This document shows, in pieces, positions 8,713 to 16,931 of a stretch of 64,000 nucleotides of DNA. The notes below the pieces were generated by a model. That model made no database searches. It was not told the origin of the DNA and saw nothing but the letters and a program-made list of their open reading frames with translations. Position numbers and translations under genes: made by a program. The stretch covers positions 310,001 through 374,000 of the forward strand of contig JAMLGU010000003.1 in NCBI GenBank assembly GCA_023957575.1. The letters are read 5' to 3'. The first letter of the stretch is position 1; every line of letters starts with the position of its first letter. This DNA is from Chitinophagaceae bacterium (GTDB taxonomy: Bacteria > Bacteroidota > Bacteroidia > Chitinophagales > Chitinophagaceae).

Positions 8713-8737
8713 CTTATATTTATTACCTTTTGTTAAT

Positions 8738-9235
8738 TTATTTTTTTTCGCAGCAGGATTTTCCGTTGCTGTCTTTTTTACATTCAACCTTCTGACCTGC
8801 CTTTTTTGCAGCCATTTTATCTTTGCAGCATTGCTTGTCGCTTTTTTCGCAGCAAGCCATATCATCGCCACCTTTATTCTTTGTGGTTTTGGCATCATAA
8901 GTCATGGTGCGGTCATATTTGCAACAGCTATGCAGGTTTTTATATGCTTCATCCACTCCTCTGATATCTCTGGTATCATATCCAACATCAGCAATACTTT
9001 GCTGAATTTTTGTTGCACTTGTAGCTTTTTGATCATACTTAACGGTAAGCATTTTCGTTTCTTTGTTCCAGTCTGCTTCTGTGGCTCCTGCTTTTTTTGC
9101 AGCTTTTTCAATGTTTCCTTTGCACATACCACAGTTACCCGACACAGGTATCACCTCAGAAGCAATTTGAGCATTTATTACTCCTGTCAAAAAAAATAAT
9201 GCTGCGGCCAGCAAAAATGATTTCACTTTTTTCAT
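8738..9235 (-). CDS. Secreted heavy-metal-associated (HMA) protein with Cys-rich tail
   Basis: 165 residues. A Sec signal (residues 1-22, ending INAQ) is followed by an HMA/MerP-like domain with the metal site GNCGMCKG (Cys35, Cys38) and the KxxTVKYD...VGYDT pattern of that fold. The C-terminal 65 residues are Lys-rich and hold four CC pairs and further single Cys (HSCCKY, ACCEK, QCCKDK, SCCEKK), a layout suited to binding several soft metal ions. Probable role: periplasmic copper, mercury or zinc buffering; the metal is not predictable. The start is set at 9235 rather than the upstream codon at 9322 because the signal peptide begins there and a TATCTTTG box lies between the two. The redoxin downstream could keep the cysteines reduced. 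Confidence 0.82.
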   Translation of the reverse strand: MKKVKSFLLAAALFFLTGVINAQIASEVIPVSGNCGMCKGNIEKAAKKAGATEADWNKETKMLTVKYDQKATSATKIQQSIADVGYDTRDIRGVDEAYKNLHSCCKYDRTMTYDAKTTKNKGGDDMACCEKSDKQCCKDKMAAKKAGQKVECKKDSNGKSCCEKK

Positions 9236-9256
9236 TGTTGAATGTTTTTGTTGATT

Positions 9257-9264
9257 CAAAGATA
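9257..9264 (-). promoter_or_regulatory. -7 promoter box for the HMA gene
   Basis: TATCTTTG on the minus strand, a perfect TAnnTTTG, predicts a start near 9253 and an 18-base leader to the ATG at 9235. It lies inside the longer open frame, which argues for the shorter protein. Confidence 0.5.
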
Positions 9265-9311
9265 TTTTAAATAAATTAAAAGTTGCTTTAGGCAGTAAAA
9301 ATAATATAGAA

Positions 9312-11327
9312 TTAGTTAACAAATCCCCAAAAAATGCCTACCCGAATCATCAATCCCGGATAAGGGTAGCCCGGTACCAATATATTATTATTAAAAAATC
9401 CGTATTTATTGCCCAATCTGCCAAAAGAATTCAAGTTTTCTGCCCTTATAAATGTTTTCAAAGAGCCAATTCGGAAGTGAACATAAGCCGCAATATCAGG
9501 CAATTTGTATCTAACGGTAGAATCATTGATAAAAAACTGGCCAAGCATAGGTGAATATCGATTTGCTTTGTATGGGCTGGCATATTTCCCTTCGAGCCCC
9601 ATGGCAATGTTCAGACGACGATATCCAAGATTACCCTCGTAACCAAATCTGTTTCTCGTAAAAACCAAAGGAAGATTAACCGGGGCATTTCCGATAGTCT
9701 GTTGAAAATAAGCTTCTGCCCTCCATTTCCACTGCTTTTTGCGCCCGAATTCAAATATTTTGTTTGCAGCTACCTGCAAAACGTTAAATACAGTACTGGT
9801 TTGATTGATAACATAGTAATCTGAAAAATATATATAATTGGTAACCAAATAATAATGACCCGATAAACCTAATTTTAATATAGGTTGATAAATATTGGCA
9901 TAAATATGTGTAAGGTTTTCCTTTTTTAAATGAACCGTATCATTCATCAGGTAAAAATTACTCAATGGATTGGTAATATATACAGGACTTTTATTCACGT
10001 TTTCAACCCCCAATTGCAAAGCGCCGATTTTTCTGCCCAACAAGCTCTCAATGCTTCCCTTAGCTTCATAATCACCGGCATTAAGCCCTGCAAAATATAA
10101 TTTCCCGGAAGCTATAATATCCCATTTTTTGTTTTTAGTACGGTTTCGGTATTCGCCGTGTGCAAAAATATTTACATAATCTTTCTTTGAATTTGTATCA
10201 AAAACAGCTTTTAAATTTTGAACGGACAGGCCTGCCTTCAAAAATTGCTGCGTGTTTTTTGCATCGGGAAATGTATATAGCGAAAAATCATTATACAACT
10301 CTCTCCATGAATCTTTCAGATCCAAATCAGCGGATGGAATGGACACTCCAAAGTAGTTTAAATACGCATTGACATTGGCAGCAGGGTCAAAATAAATATA
10401 TTTATTCGTTTTATAAGCAATAGTATGCTCAAACCGTACCCTTGGAAAAAACAATGGTACTACGGTAGTATCCAATACCAAGGAATCCTTTTTTCCTACA
10501 TCATAATGTTGACGCATCAGAACCGTCAAATCGGAATACTTATTTCCTTGTTTGATACTGGTATTGAAGAAGTTTCCACCGTAAGCTTCAGTGTTCGATC
10601 CTCCTATTTTTGTAGGAATATACAATCTTTGTTCAAATTCTTTATTATTCAGATAGTCTTGCGACTCATCTATTCCGCCACTCTCGGTACTTTGCAACTT
10701 ATTGGCAATCAGTACGAAAAAGTTATTGTACCGTTTATTGACTGATTGAAACCAATTGGTAACCAAATAATTATTATGGCTGGTTTTTTGGTTGCTGAAC
10801 GAGCCCGGCGCACTGATAAACCTGTAATCAAACTGAATATTCCAGTTGGGTTTACGGTTTTGGGTGTGCATGAGTTCGATAAACTGTTCTCCTTTGCTAG
10901 AAAGCATATAATTTATTTCGGAAAAGGGCCTCGTGGTGGTGAAAAACCTTGTTTTTTCCGGTGTAAATTTATATACATCGAAAGCATGCAATCCCACATC
11001 CAAACCTGCATTCATCAATGGAGAAAACAAATAAGACTGGGTAGCGCTGCCGGTATTTCCCAAATGATAGTGAGTGGCAGGAATAGGAAATTCCTGTGTA
11101 AAATCATGCAACGAAGAGTCGAGTTTATAATTTCTGGCAGTATCTAAATACCGATAAGTAATGGTGATTGAATCTTCCTGGCTTTTTCTTTTTTCAATAT
11201 TTCCTGCAGCGCCGCCTCCACTGCCCATATTTCTAAACCTGTCAGTAAGACCTCCTACTCCCCTTTGCCCTTGTGCAGTAATACCCAAAAAAATTAATAA
11301 TATGAATAACCAAAACGTATTCTTCAT
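9312..11327 (-). CDS. Putative outer-membrane porin (Bacteroidota Porin_10-like family)
   Basis: 671 residues. The start is chosen at 11327 (MKNTFWLF..., a signal peptide ending AQGQ); the open frame to 11357 would overlap the upstream gene. After a Gly/Arg-rich linker (RGVGGLTDRF, GSGGGAAG) the sequence becomes alternating aromatic/hydrophobic strands typical of a large beta barrel, with a C-terminal strand ending in GIFWGFVN. The layout (ITYRYLDTARNY near residue 55, then PATHYHLGNTGSA) matches the family usually annotated 'putative porin' in Chitinophagaceae. Substrate unknown. It starts 16 bases after the purine nucleoside phosphorylase and is probably cotranscribed with it, so nucleoside uptake is possible but is only a context guess. 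Confidence 0.8.
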   Translation of the reverse strand: MKNTFWLFILLIFLGITAQGQRGVGGLTDRFRNMGSGGGAAGNIEKRKSQEDSITITYRYLDTARNYKLDSSLHDFTQEFPIPATHYHLGNTGSATQSYLFSPLMNAGLDVGLHAFDVYKFTPEKTRFFTTTRPFSEINYMLSSKGEQFIELMHTQNRKPNWNIQFDYRFISAPGSFSNQKTSHNNYLVTNWFQSVNKRYNNFFVLIANKLQSTESGGIDESQDYLNNKEFEQRLYIPTKIGGSNTEAYGGNFFNTSIKQGNKYSDLTVLMRQHYDVGKKDSLVLDTTVVPLFFPRVRFEHTIAYKTNKYIYFDPAANVNAYLNYFGVSIPSADLDLKDSWRELYNDFSLYTFPDAKNTQQFLKAGLSVQNLKAVFDTNSKKDYVNIFAHGEYRNRTKNKKWDIIASGKLYFAGLNAGDYEAKGSIESLLGRKIGALQLGVENVNKSPVYITNPLSNFYLMNDTVHLKKENLTHIYANIYQPILKLGLSGHYYLVTNYIYFSDYYVINQTSTVFNVLQVAANKIFEFGRKKQWKWRAEAYFQQTIGNAPVNLPLVFTRNRFGYEGNLGYRRLNIAMGLEGKYASPYKANRYSPMLGQFFINDSTVRYKLPDIAAYVHFRIGSLKTFIRAENLNSFGRLGNKYGFFNNNILVPGYPYPGLMIRVGIFWGFVN

Positions 11328-11343
11328 TAAAAAACAGTCCGTT

Positions 11344-12168
11344 TTATATTTCTGCAATCATATTCACAAATAACTGCGCCAGTTTAGGTTCGGCCGATTT
11401 GGCAGCTTCCAGCACTTCCTCATGGGTTATTATATTTTCATCATCTCTGATTCCGATATCGGTAATTACACTGGCAGCAAATACCGGCAGGTTCATGTGG
11501 TTGGCAATAATTACCTCCTGCACAGTACTCATACCCACTGCATCGGCACCCAAAACATGAATCATTCTGTACTCGGCATGTGTTTCAAAGGTAGGCCCGG
11601 TAACTACAAAATATACTCCTTCCTTTAAATCAATATTTGCTTTGGCTGCAATTTCTTTGGCTTTTAAAATGAGGTTTTTCTTGTAAGGTTCGCTCATATC
11701 GGGGAAGCGAGTACCCCATTCCTCTATATTTTTACCTATAAGCGGGTTCAGGGTGCCAAAACTGATATGGTCATTAATAATCATGATGTCGCCCACCTTA
11801 AAACCGGGGTTTACGCCGCCAGCGGCATTACTCAACAACAAAACCTCAATACCCAGCAGCTTCATAATTCTGATTGGGAAAGTAACCTCCTGAGACGAAT
11901 ATCCTTCGTAAAAATGAAAGCGCCCTGACATGGCCACAATCTTTTTCCCCGAAATTTCTCCAAAAATCAACTTCCCTGAGTGTCCTTTCACCGTAGAAAC
12001 CGGAAAATGCGGAATATCTTTATATGATACTTCCCTTTCAATTTTAATGTGATCTACAAAATTGCCAAGGCCGCTGCCCAAAACAATTCCTACTTGCGGC
12101 GCAAGCGCATACTGTCCTTTCAAAAATTCTAAGGCTTCTTTTGCTTTTTCTACAACTGATTGAGGCAT
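11344..12168 (-). CDS. Purine nucleoside phosphorylase, trimeric type (PNP-I)
   Basis: 274 residues, the usual length of trimeric PNP. It cleaves purine (deoxy)nucleosides with phosphate to free base and (deoxy)ribose-1-phosphate in the cytoplasm. Motifs: VLGSGLGNF (phosphate loop), TVKGHSGKLIFG, GRFHFYEGYS, LLSNAAGGVNP, FVVTGPTFET and ADAVGMSTVQEVI with the base-binding Glu and Asn region. The start MPQSVVEKAKEAL is preceded by a TATATTTG -7 box at 12186-12193. It leads a two-gene unit with the putative porin. Confidence 0.93.
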   Translation of the reverse strand: MPQSVVEKAKEALEFLKGQYALAPQVGIVLGSGLGNFVDHIKIEREVSYKDIPHFPVSTVKGHSGKLIFGEISGKKIVAMSGRFHFYEGYSSQEVTFPIRIMKLLGIEVLLLSNAAGGVNPGFKVGDIMIINDHISFGTLNPLIGKNIEEWGTRFPDMSEPYKKNLILKAKEIAAKANIDLKEGVYFVVTGPTFETHAEYRMIHVLGADAVGMSTVQEVIIANHMNLPVFAASVITDIGIRDDENIITHEEVLEAAKSAEPKLAQLFVNMIAEI

Positions 12169-12185
12169 AAATTGATTTTAGTGAG

Positions 12186-12193
12186 CAAATATA
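12186..12193 (-). promoter_or_regulatory. -7 promoter box for the PNP-porin unit
   Basis: TATATTTG on the minus strand matches TAnnTTTG; its inner end is 17 bases before the ATG at 12168. No clear TTG at -33. Confidence 0.45.
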
Positions 12194-12248
12194 ATGAAAC
12201 TAAATCCTTTGAAATAAATATAAAAAAAGATAAGGTCAAGTTTAACTT

Positions 12249-12276
12249 TTGATGCACAATGAATTATCTTACTTTG
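12249..12276 (+). promoter_or_regulatory. Possible promoter for the universal-stress gene
   Basis: TTG at 12249-12251 is followed 18 bases later by TACTTTG (12270-12276), one base shorter than TAnnTTTG. A start near 12281 would fit the ATG at 12337 and rule out the longer frame from 12259. Confidence 0.35.
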
Positions 12277-12336
12277 AGAAATGAATTTTATAAGTCAATA
12301 AAAATCAGTAACTTTAATATCCACAAAAAGCCATTT

Positions 12337-13191
12337 ATGAAAAAAATTTTAGTTACTACCGATTTTTCTCCTGCCTCAAAAAGCGCTGTCCGTTTTGCAA
12401 TACATTGGGCTACCCATCAAAAGCTCAGTTTGGTTTTTGCAAATGTCTGCCATATTTCTATGCCCGTAAATCAGGATGAAGCCTTTTTGGAAGCATATAC
12501 CAAACAATTTCTTGCGAAAACAGATGAAAAGTTAAAAATCTTTATCAAAGAGATTTATAATGACTTGAAAATAGACGTAATAAGGATTAACACCCTCACC
12601 ATCGAAGGAATTGACCCCACTGCTTCACTCCTTTATTATGTGACCCAAAATCCAATTTTTGACTGTATTTGCATCAGCACCAGAGGAGCCGGTAATCTAA
12701 AAAAATTTTTGGGTACCAATACCGGCAACCTCATTACCAAATCGGAAATACCGGTGATGGCTATTCCTTCGGGATATGCGGGCACCAATATTGACAAGGT
12801 TTTATATGCTACGGATATGAACAATTTTGAGGAGGAAGTACATCAGGTAATCAGCTTTGCCAAACCACTGAAGGCAAAAATAGAAATGGTACATTTTGCA
12901 TGGCCCAGCGAAACTTTTTTTGATGAAGCCACTATTGTTTCGCCCTTTAAAAAGCATTTTAAATACGGTATTGAGTTTCAATATCAAAAACACGATGCGG
13001 TTCACTCGCTTGTACAAAACCTTGAACGACAAATAGCAGAAAAAAAACCTTCGGTAGTGGTGATGTTTACCAAACAGGAAAGAACTTTTTTTCAAAAACT
13101 GTTTTTATCCAGCAAATCAGAGGAATTTTCTTTTAAAACAAAAATACCATTACTTGTTTTCAAGAAAGCAGAAAAGGATAACAAGCATTAA
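12337..13191 (+). CDS. Tandem universal stress protein (two UspA domains)
   Basis: 284 residues made of two Usp domains, about 1-140 and 147-284. Domain 1 begins MKKILVTTDFSPASK and ends with a glycine-containing STRGAGNLKKFLG...NTGNLI stretch and EIPVMAIP, resembling the ATP-binding loop of UspA. Domain 2 opens with DKVLYATDMNNFEEE and ends KIPLLVFKK, but its loop (TKQERTFFQKLF) lacks the glycines, so it probably does not bind ATP. The protein is cytoplasmic; tandem Usp proteins usually respond to starvation or redox stress, but no specific partner is visible. The ATG at 12337 is preferred over one at 12259 because the Usp fold starts exactly there. Monocistronic. Confidence 0.87.
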   Translation: MKKILVTTDFSPASKSAVRFAIHWATHQKLSLVFANVCHISMPVNQDEAFLEAYTKQFLAKTDEKLKIFIKEIYNDLKIDVIRINTLTIEGIDPTASLLYYVTQNPIFDCICISTRGAGNLKKFLGTNTGNLITKSEIPVMAIPSGYAGTNIDKVLYATDMNNFEEEVHQVISFAKPLKAKIEMVHFAWPSETFFDEATIVSPFKKHFKYGIEFQYQKHDAVHSLVQNLERQIAEKKPSVVVMFTKQERTFFQKLFLSSKSEEFSFKTKIPLLVFKKAEKDNKH

Positions 13192-13290
13192 GGTTTTAGC
13201 AACCGGCCTTTATTTTTATGTATTAACTGCTTCTGAGGAAGTAATTTAATTTCACAATTAAACAAAATTTATATGCCCAAAAACGATCCT

Positions 13291-13356
13291 CAACCTCAGC
13301 CTCAACCTCAACCTTAACCTCAACCTTAACCTCAACCTTAATCTTAATCTTAACCT
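13291..13356 (+). repeat. Eleven-unit hexanucleotide tandem repeat (CAACCT/TAACCT)
   Basis: Eleven consecutive 6-base units run from 13291 to 13356, mostly CAACCT and TAACCT with variants CAGCCT and TAATCT, followed by a C-rich patch (to about 13379). It lies in the 275-base gap between the Usp gene and sucC. An ATG at 13273 would read a 14-residue peptide (MPKNDP followed by QP repeats) that stops inside the repeat at 13317. I regard this as simple-sequence DNA, not a gene. The strand is pyrimidine-rich and the unit size preserves any frame. Confidence 0.8.
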
Positions 13357-13466
13357 TACTTCTCCCCCTCCCCACCCTGCTCAAATTACCTGCTTATTGA
13401 TTTTGTATCATTTACCTAAATATTTTTTAGCTGAAACCCTTATCTTCGTAGCAAAGTTTTTGTAAT

Positions 13467-14678
13467 ATGAATCTTCACGAATATCAGGCAAAAGAATTAT
13501 TGAAAAAATACAACGTACCGGTGCAAGAAGGGTATCCCTGTAGTTCGGTGCAGGAGGCCGAAGATGCCTACCGCAAAATAAAAACCGATACAGGCAATAA
13601 GTTTGCAGTTATCAAGGCGCAAATACACGCCGGTGGTCGTGGAAAAGGTACCATTAAGGAAACCGGCATCAATGGAGTGAAAGTAGCAAAATCGCTGGAA
13701 GATGTTCAGGATTTTGCAAAAGGTATATTGGGAGGTACATTGGTTACGCTGCAAACCGGCCAGGCAGGCAAGGTGGTTAACAAAATTTTTGTGGCTCAGG
13801 ATATGTATTACGATGGCCCCAGCCAAAGACAGGAGTTTTACCTCTCTATTTTATTAGACAGAAGCAAAGGGCAGAACGTGATTATGTACAGCACCGAAGG
13901 CGGCATGAACATAGAAGAAGTAGCTCATAACACGCCCGAAAAGATTTTCAAAGAATGGGTGCATCCATCAGGGGGGTTGCAACCATTTCAGGCAAGAAAA
14001 ATTGCATTTAACTTAGGATTAAAGGGAGATGCATTTAAAAATTGCGTAAGATTTGTAACCAATCTTTATAATGCTTATGTAGGGCTTGACTGCAATATGC
14101 TGGAAATCAATCCTTTATTTAAAGCATCAGATGAAAAAATAATAGCGGTGGACTGCAAAATGAATATTGACGATAACGCAATGATTCGTCATGCCGACCT
14201 TTCTTCGCTCAGAGACATTACCGAAGAAGACCCGACAGAAGTGGAAGCCGGAAAGTACAATTTAAATTTTGTTAAGCTGGACGGGAACGTGGGTTGTATG
14301 GTAAATGGCGCCGGGCTGGCAATGGCTACGATGGATATGATTAAACTAAGTGGCGGCGAACCGGCCAACTTCTTGGATGTGGGCGGCACTGCAAATGCAC
14401 AAACAGTGGAAGCCGGATTCAAAATCATACTGAAAGACCCTGCCGTTAAGGCAATTCTTATCAATATTTTTGGTGGTATAGTTCGGTGCGACCGTGTGGC
14501 ACAAGGAGTGATTGATGCTTATCAAAATCTGGGCAATATTCACATTCCCATCATTGTGCGCTTGCAGGGAACCAATGCAGAGGAGGCTAAAAAACTGATT
14601 GACGAAAGCGGTCTGAAAGTGCAATCTGCCATTTTGTTGAGCGAAGCCGCCGAATTGGTAAAGAAGGCAGTAGCCTGA
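13467..14678 (+). CDS. sucC: Succinyl-CoA ligase (ADP-forming) subunit beta
   Basis: 403 residues, near the usual length. The TCA-cycle enzyme interconverts succinyl-CoA and succinate with substrate-level ATP formation, as a complex with SucD. The ATP-grasp domain is seen in MNLHEYQAKELLKKYNVP, KAQIHAGGRGKG and the metal-binding LEINPLF; the CoA-ligase domain has FLDVGGTANAQTVEAGF, INIFGGIVRCDRVAQG and VRLQGTNAEEAKKL. sucD is not adjacent, so the subunits are encoded apart. A near-consensus box TATCTTCG (13441-13448) lies 18 bases before the ATG and may be the promoter. Confidence 0.96.
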   Translation: MNLHEYQAKELLKKYNVPVQEGYPCSSVQEAEDAYRKIKTDTGNKFAVIKAQIHAGGRGKGTIKETGINGVKVAKSLEDVQDFAKGILGGTLVTLQTGQAGKVVNKIFVAQDMYYDGPSQRQEFYLSILLDRSKGQNVIMYSTEGGMNIEEVAHNTPEKIFKEWVHPSGGLQPFQARKIAFNLGLKGDAFKNCVRFVTNLYNAYVGLDCNMLEINPLFKASDEKIIAVDCKMNIDDNAMIRHADLSSLRDITEEDPTEVEAGKYNLNFVKLDGNVGCMVNGAGLAMATMDMIKLSGGEPANFLDVGGTANAQTVEAGFKIILKDPAVKAILINIFGGIVRCDRVAQGVIDAYQNLGNIHIPIIVRLQGTNAEEAKKLIDESGLKVQSAILLSEAAELVKKAVA

Positions 14679-14712
14679 CAGGAGCAATTCCAATCAACTA
14701 AATTAAATTTGC

Positions 14713-14979
14713 ATGACTCCTTTGCAAAGAAAAATTTTTGAAGCCCTTTTAAACGGGGGAAAAATAAGCGGCAACCCCAAGTATGGCTACAGGTTAAAAG
14801 ACAGCATGGCTAATCCCCTGCTCAAATTTTCGCACCGCACTTTTTTTCAAATAAAACACTTTCTCCGATTGGAGAAAAGCCAATTTGTACTCAACAAAAA
14901 AGAAGTGCGTAGCCTCAGCAAAAAATATTGGTTAAAAAAAGCGTATCTGGAAGAATTAAAAAAACAAAAAATATCTTAA
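14713..14979 (+). CDS. Small basic hypothetical protein
   Basis: 88 residues, strongly basic (many Lys/Arg in the last 30), with no signal peptide or membrane helix. The sequence MTPLQRKIFEALLNGGKISGNPKYGYRLKD followed by a helical, aromatic C-terminal half could be a compact nucleic-acid-binding fold, but I do not recognise a family. It starts 34 bases after sucC on the same strand and could be its operon partner; a large inverted repeat follows its stop. Coding is supported by an uninterrupted frame with ordinary composition and by tight placement between sucC and the stem-loop. Confidence 0.6.
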   Translation: MTPLQRKIFEALLNGGKISGNPKYGYRLKDSMANPLLKFSHRTFFQIKHFLRLEKSQFVLNKKEVRSLSKKYWLKKAYLEELKKQKIS

Positions 14980-14983
14980 AAAT

Positions 14984-15025
14984 CAGATTCAGGCGATTGA
15001 GATAAAATCTAACCGCCTGAATCTG
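14984..15025. terminator. Perfect 12-bp inverted repeat between convergent genes
   Basis: The arms 14984-14995 (CAGATTCAGGCG) and 15014-15025 are exact inverse complements with an 18-base loop. It begins 5 bases after the stop of the small gene and lies 66 bases from the stop of the minus-strand gene at 15092. On the minus strand the stem is followed by ATTTTTAAGATATTTTTTG, adequate for termination; on the plus strand there is no immediate T run. A bidirectional terminator is the simplest reading. Confidence 0.65.
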
Positions 15026-15091
15026 CTCTCAAAAACAATTTCTTCTTTTTCAAAAACTGAGGAAAGCTTTATTTAAAACTACTTTCCTCTA

Positions 15092-16483
15092 CTACTTATA
15101 GCTTACAGTTTTGTTTAGCAAACCGATACCCCTTAACTGGGTTTTGCCATAAGCGCTTCCATTATACATTTGCTTAAAGCCAATATCCACCATTTTATGA
15201 GTACCGTCAGTCATTTTAAAAATAATATATGCTGTCTGGAAACGATCAATTATTTTTCCAAAACCATCACGGTCATAACCCCAATCCGGATTTTTGATAA
15301 TTGCTTTCACCGGTACCCTCCCGTCATCATAAATTGTTTTTGCTATTGCTATCATTTCCGCCTCTAATTTGGGGTTTGAAATGGCAGCCTTGGGCAACAC
15401 ATCATTATCCTCAATTTTCATCTCTTTCTTTAAATGATTACATACCTCAATCCATTTTTCGTTGGTTTCTTTTCTCCAGCTCGGGAAACTGTTCTTTGAC
15501 AGGTCTTCATAAGTACTCAATATTTTATGATATTCTTCATTCTCCACTTTTTTTTTTGGATGATTCTTAAAGTCATCTGCCGCAATGTCAATCTGATAAG
15601 ATAAATACGCCGCAATAGGCACATGTCCGTTTTGATGTAATACTTTAATGCTATTGAGCCAACCTACCAGAAATTCCTTTACTGAAGAAAAGGCTACATT
15701 TTCACGATATAAAGCCATTAAACGCGCCTCCTCATTTTTCCAATTAGTGATGCGTTCTTCAAGCGTCCTCACATTATTTAGTGAGTTTTTTACAATCACT
15801 TCATGATAGCCATATCCTAAGGAAAGGTATTTATTATCCACATCAAAATTATAAACCATTATCAGCGCATCATTTTCGCGTTCCAATTTGGCCAGAATCG
15901 TATTTGTGTTTCTGAAATCACTATTAATGCTACCGTCGGCCATGCCTTTCAATACAGCTCTTCCTTCCAACAGCATAGCGTATAATTCTTTGGGGGCACC
16001 CCTGTAGGCCGCAAACATTATATGTATCATATTTTCAGCGGGCAGTACCCTGTCTCCACTATTTTCATACTTGAAAAGAAAAGGGTAAGTTGTATTTCCT
16101 GATGGATACATATAAGAAAGCAAGGTCCTCAGTTGTTGTAAATAAGGCTCCGACAGCGCAGACCCATTGTAAAAATACATGGGTTCTTTCTCTCCTGCAT
16201 TTAAATAAACCCCCAAATCTATAGTTCCATAAGATTTTTGGAGTTTGCTAATAGAAACGCCTATAACAGGGTCAATATCTTTTGGATTGCCAATTTCAGT
16301 TTTGACAATCTTTGATGGAGCCTGTTGCTTCGCAGGTTCATTTGAAGAAGTTTCTTTTGTTTTGCTGGCAGCGCTCTTGGTTGCCTCTTTCGCTTTGTTT
16401 AAAATATTGCCTAACTGACTACGAGCTGGTTGCAATGATGAAAATAGTATTGCAATTGCAAGTAAAATTGTGCCTGTTTTCAT
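15092..16483 (-). CDS. Secreted hypothetical protein
   Basis: 463 residues from the chosen start MKTGTILLAIAILFSS (16483), which gives a clean Sec signal peptide ending near PARSQ; the frame is open to 16537 but the extra residues would spoil the signal. A Lys/Ser/Glu/Thr-rich linker (about 20-60) leads to a large soluble, mostly helical region. Motifs worth searching are YPFLFKYENSG, LSLGYGYHEV and, near the C-terminus, DGRVPVKAIIKNPDWGYDRDGFGKI followed by FKMTDG. I do not recognise a family and propose no function. Probably periplasmic or exported. Monocistronic, convergent with the small sucC-linked gene. Confidence 0.7.
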   Translation of the reverse strand: MKTGTILLAIAILFSSLQPARSQLGNILNKAKEATKSAASKTKETSSNEPAKQQAPSKIVKTEIGNPKDIDPVIGVSISKLQKSYGTIDLGVYLNAGEKEPMYFYNGSALSEPYLQQLRTLLSYMYPSGNTTYPFLFKYENSGDRVLPAENMIHIMFAAYRGAPKELYAMLLEGRAVLKGMADGSINSDFRNTNTILAKLERENDALIMVYNFDVDNKYLSLGYGYHEVIVKNSLNNVRTLEERITNWKNEEARLMALYRENVAFSSVKEFLVGWLNSIKVLHQNGHVPIAAYLSYQIDIAADDFKNHPKKKVENEEYHKILSTYEDLSKNSFPSWRKETNEKWIEVCNHLKKEMKIEDNDVLPKAAISNPKLEAEMIAIAKTIYDDGRVPVKAIIKNPDWGYDRDGFGKIIDRFQTAYIIFKMTDGTHKMVDIGFKQMYNGSAYGKTQLRGIGLLNKTVSYK

Positions 16484-16931
16484 ATTAAAAAATTTAGGGT
16501 TAAATAAATAATGTAAATAATTTTTGTGCGATACCATGATAATCTTTCTAACACATTTTGAAACAGCCTTTTTCCCAAAATCGAATTAACTCAATTATAC
16601 AAAATACCATTTTCAATAGCTGTAAGCAAGGATAATGGTGTAAGACTATATATCTCTGAAAAATGAATTTTCTTCTCAGTCTTAAATATCAGCATCCTGC
16701 TATACAATATTTCTTCCTTTATCTGGCGGGAGATACAAAAAACAAACAATATTAAAATCAGCGTTAACCTTAGTACAGATAAATATCTGTTTCATACGCT
16801 ACCTCGTTTATTATATATGTAATTGCTAAAACTTTAACAAACTTTAAAATTTGTAGCACTTGTATCAAAGTTACAATAAATCCCTGAACAGAGATTTATG
16901 ATTTATATCATATTAAATGCAGTAGGTTTTG
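16484..16931. other. Gene-free interval of 448 bases
   Basis: I find no supportable gene here. The longest start-to-stop frame I saw encodes only 30 residues (16663-16755, plus strand). Small AT-rich structures are present: a near-palindrome ACAGAT-AAAT-ATCTGT (16775-16790), an inverted repeat ATAAATC/GATTTAT (16876-16882 and 16893-16899) just beyond the GH53 stop that could weakly terminate it, and a minus-strand TAACTTTG (16866-16873) resembling a -7 box but 375 bases from the next start on that strand. Confidence 0.5.

Noticed and set aside
9236..9322. Longer N-terminus of the HMA protein
   Set aside because: It would bury the signal peptide, and a -7 box lies within it.
13273..13317. 14-residue QP-repeat peptide gene
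   Set aside because: Too short, with no promoter or family support; it is explained by the hexanucleotide repeat.
13291..13356. CRISPR-like array
   Set aside because: Units are 6 bases with no spacers; it is a simple tandem repeat.
14704..14711. TAAATTTG box just before the small gene after sucC
   Set aside because: It ends one base before the ATG, so a transcript from it would start inside the gene; the gene is more likely cotranscribed with sucC.
16663..16755. 30-codon frame in the gene-free interval
   Set aside because: No promoter, ribosome site or recognisable product; length expected by chance in AT-rich DNA.
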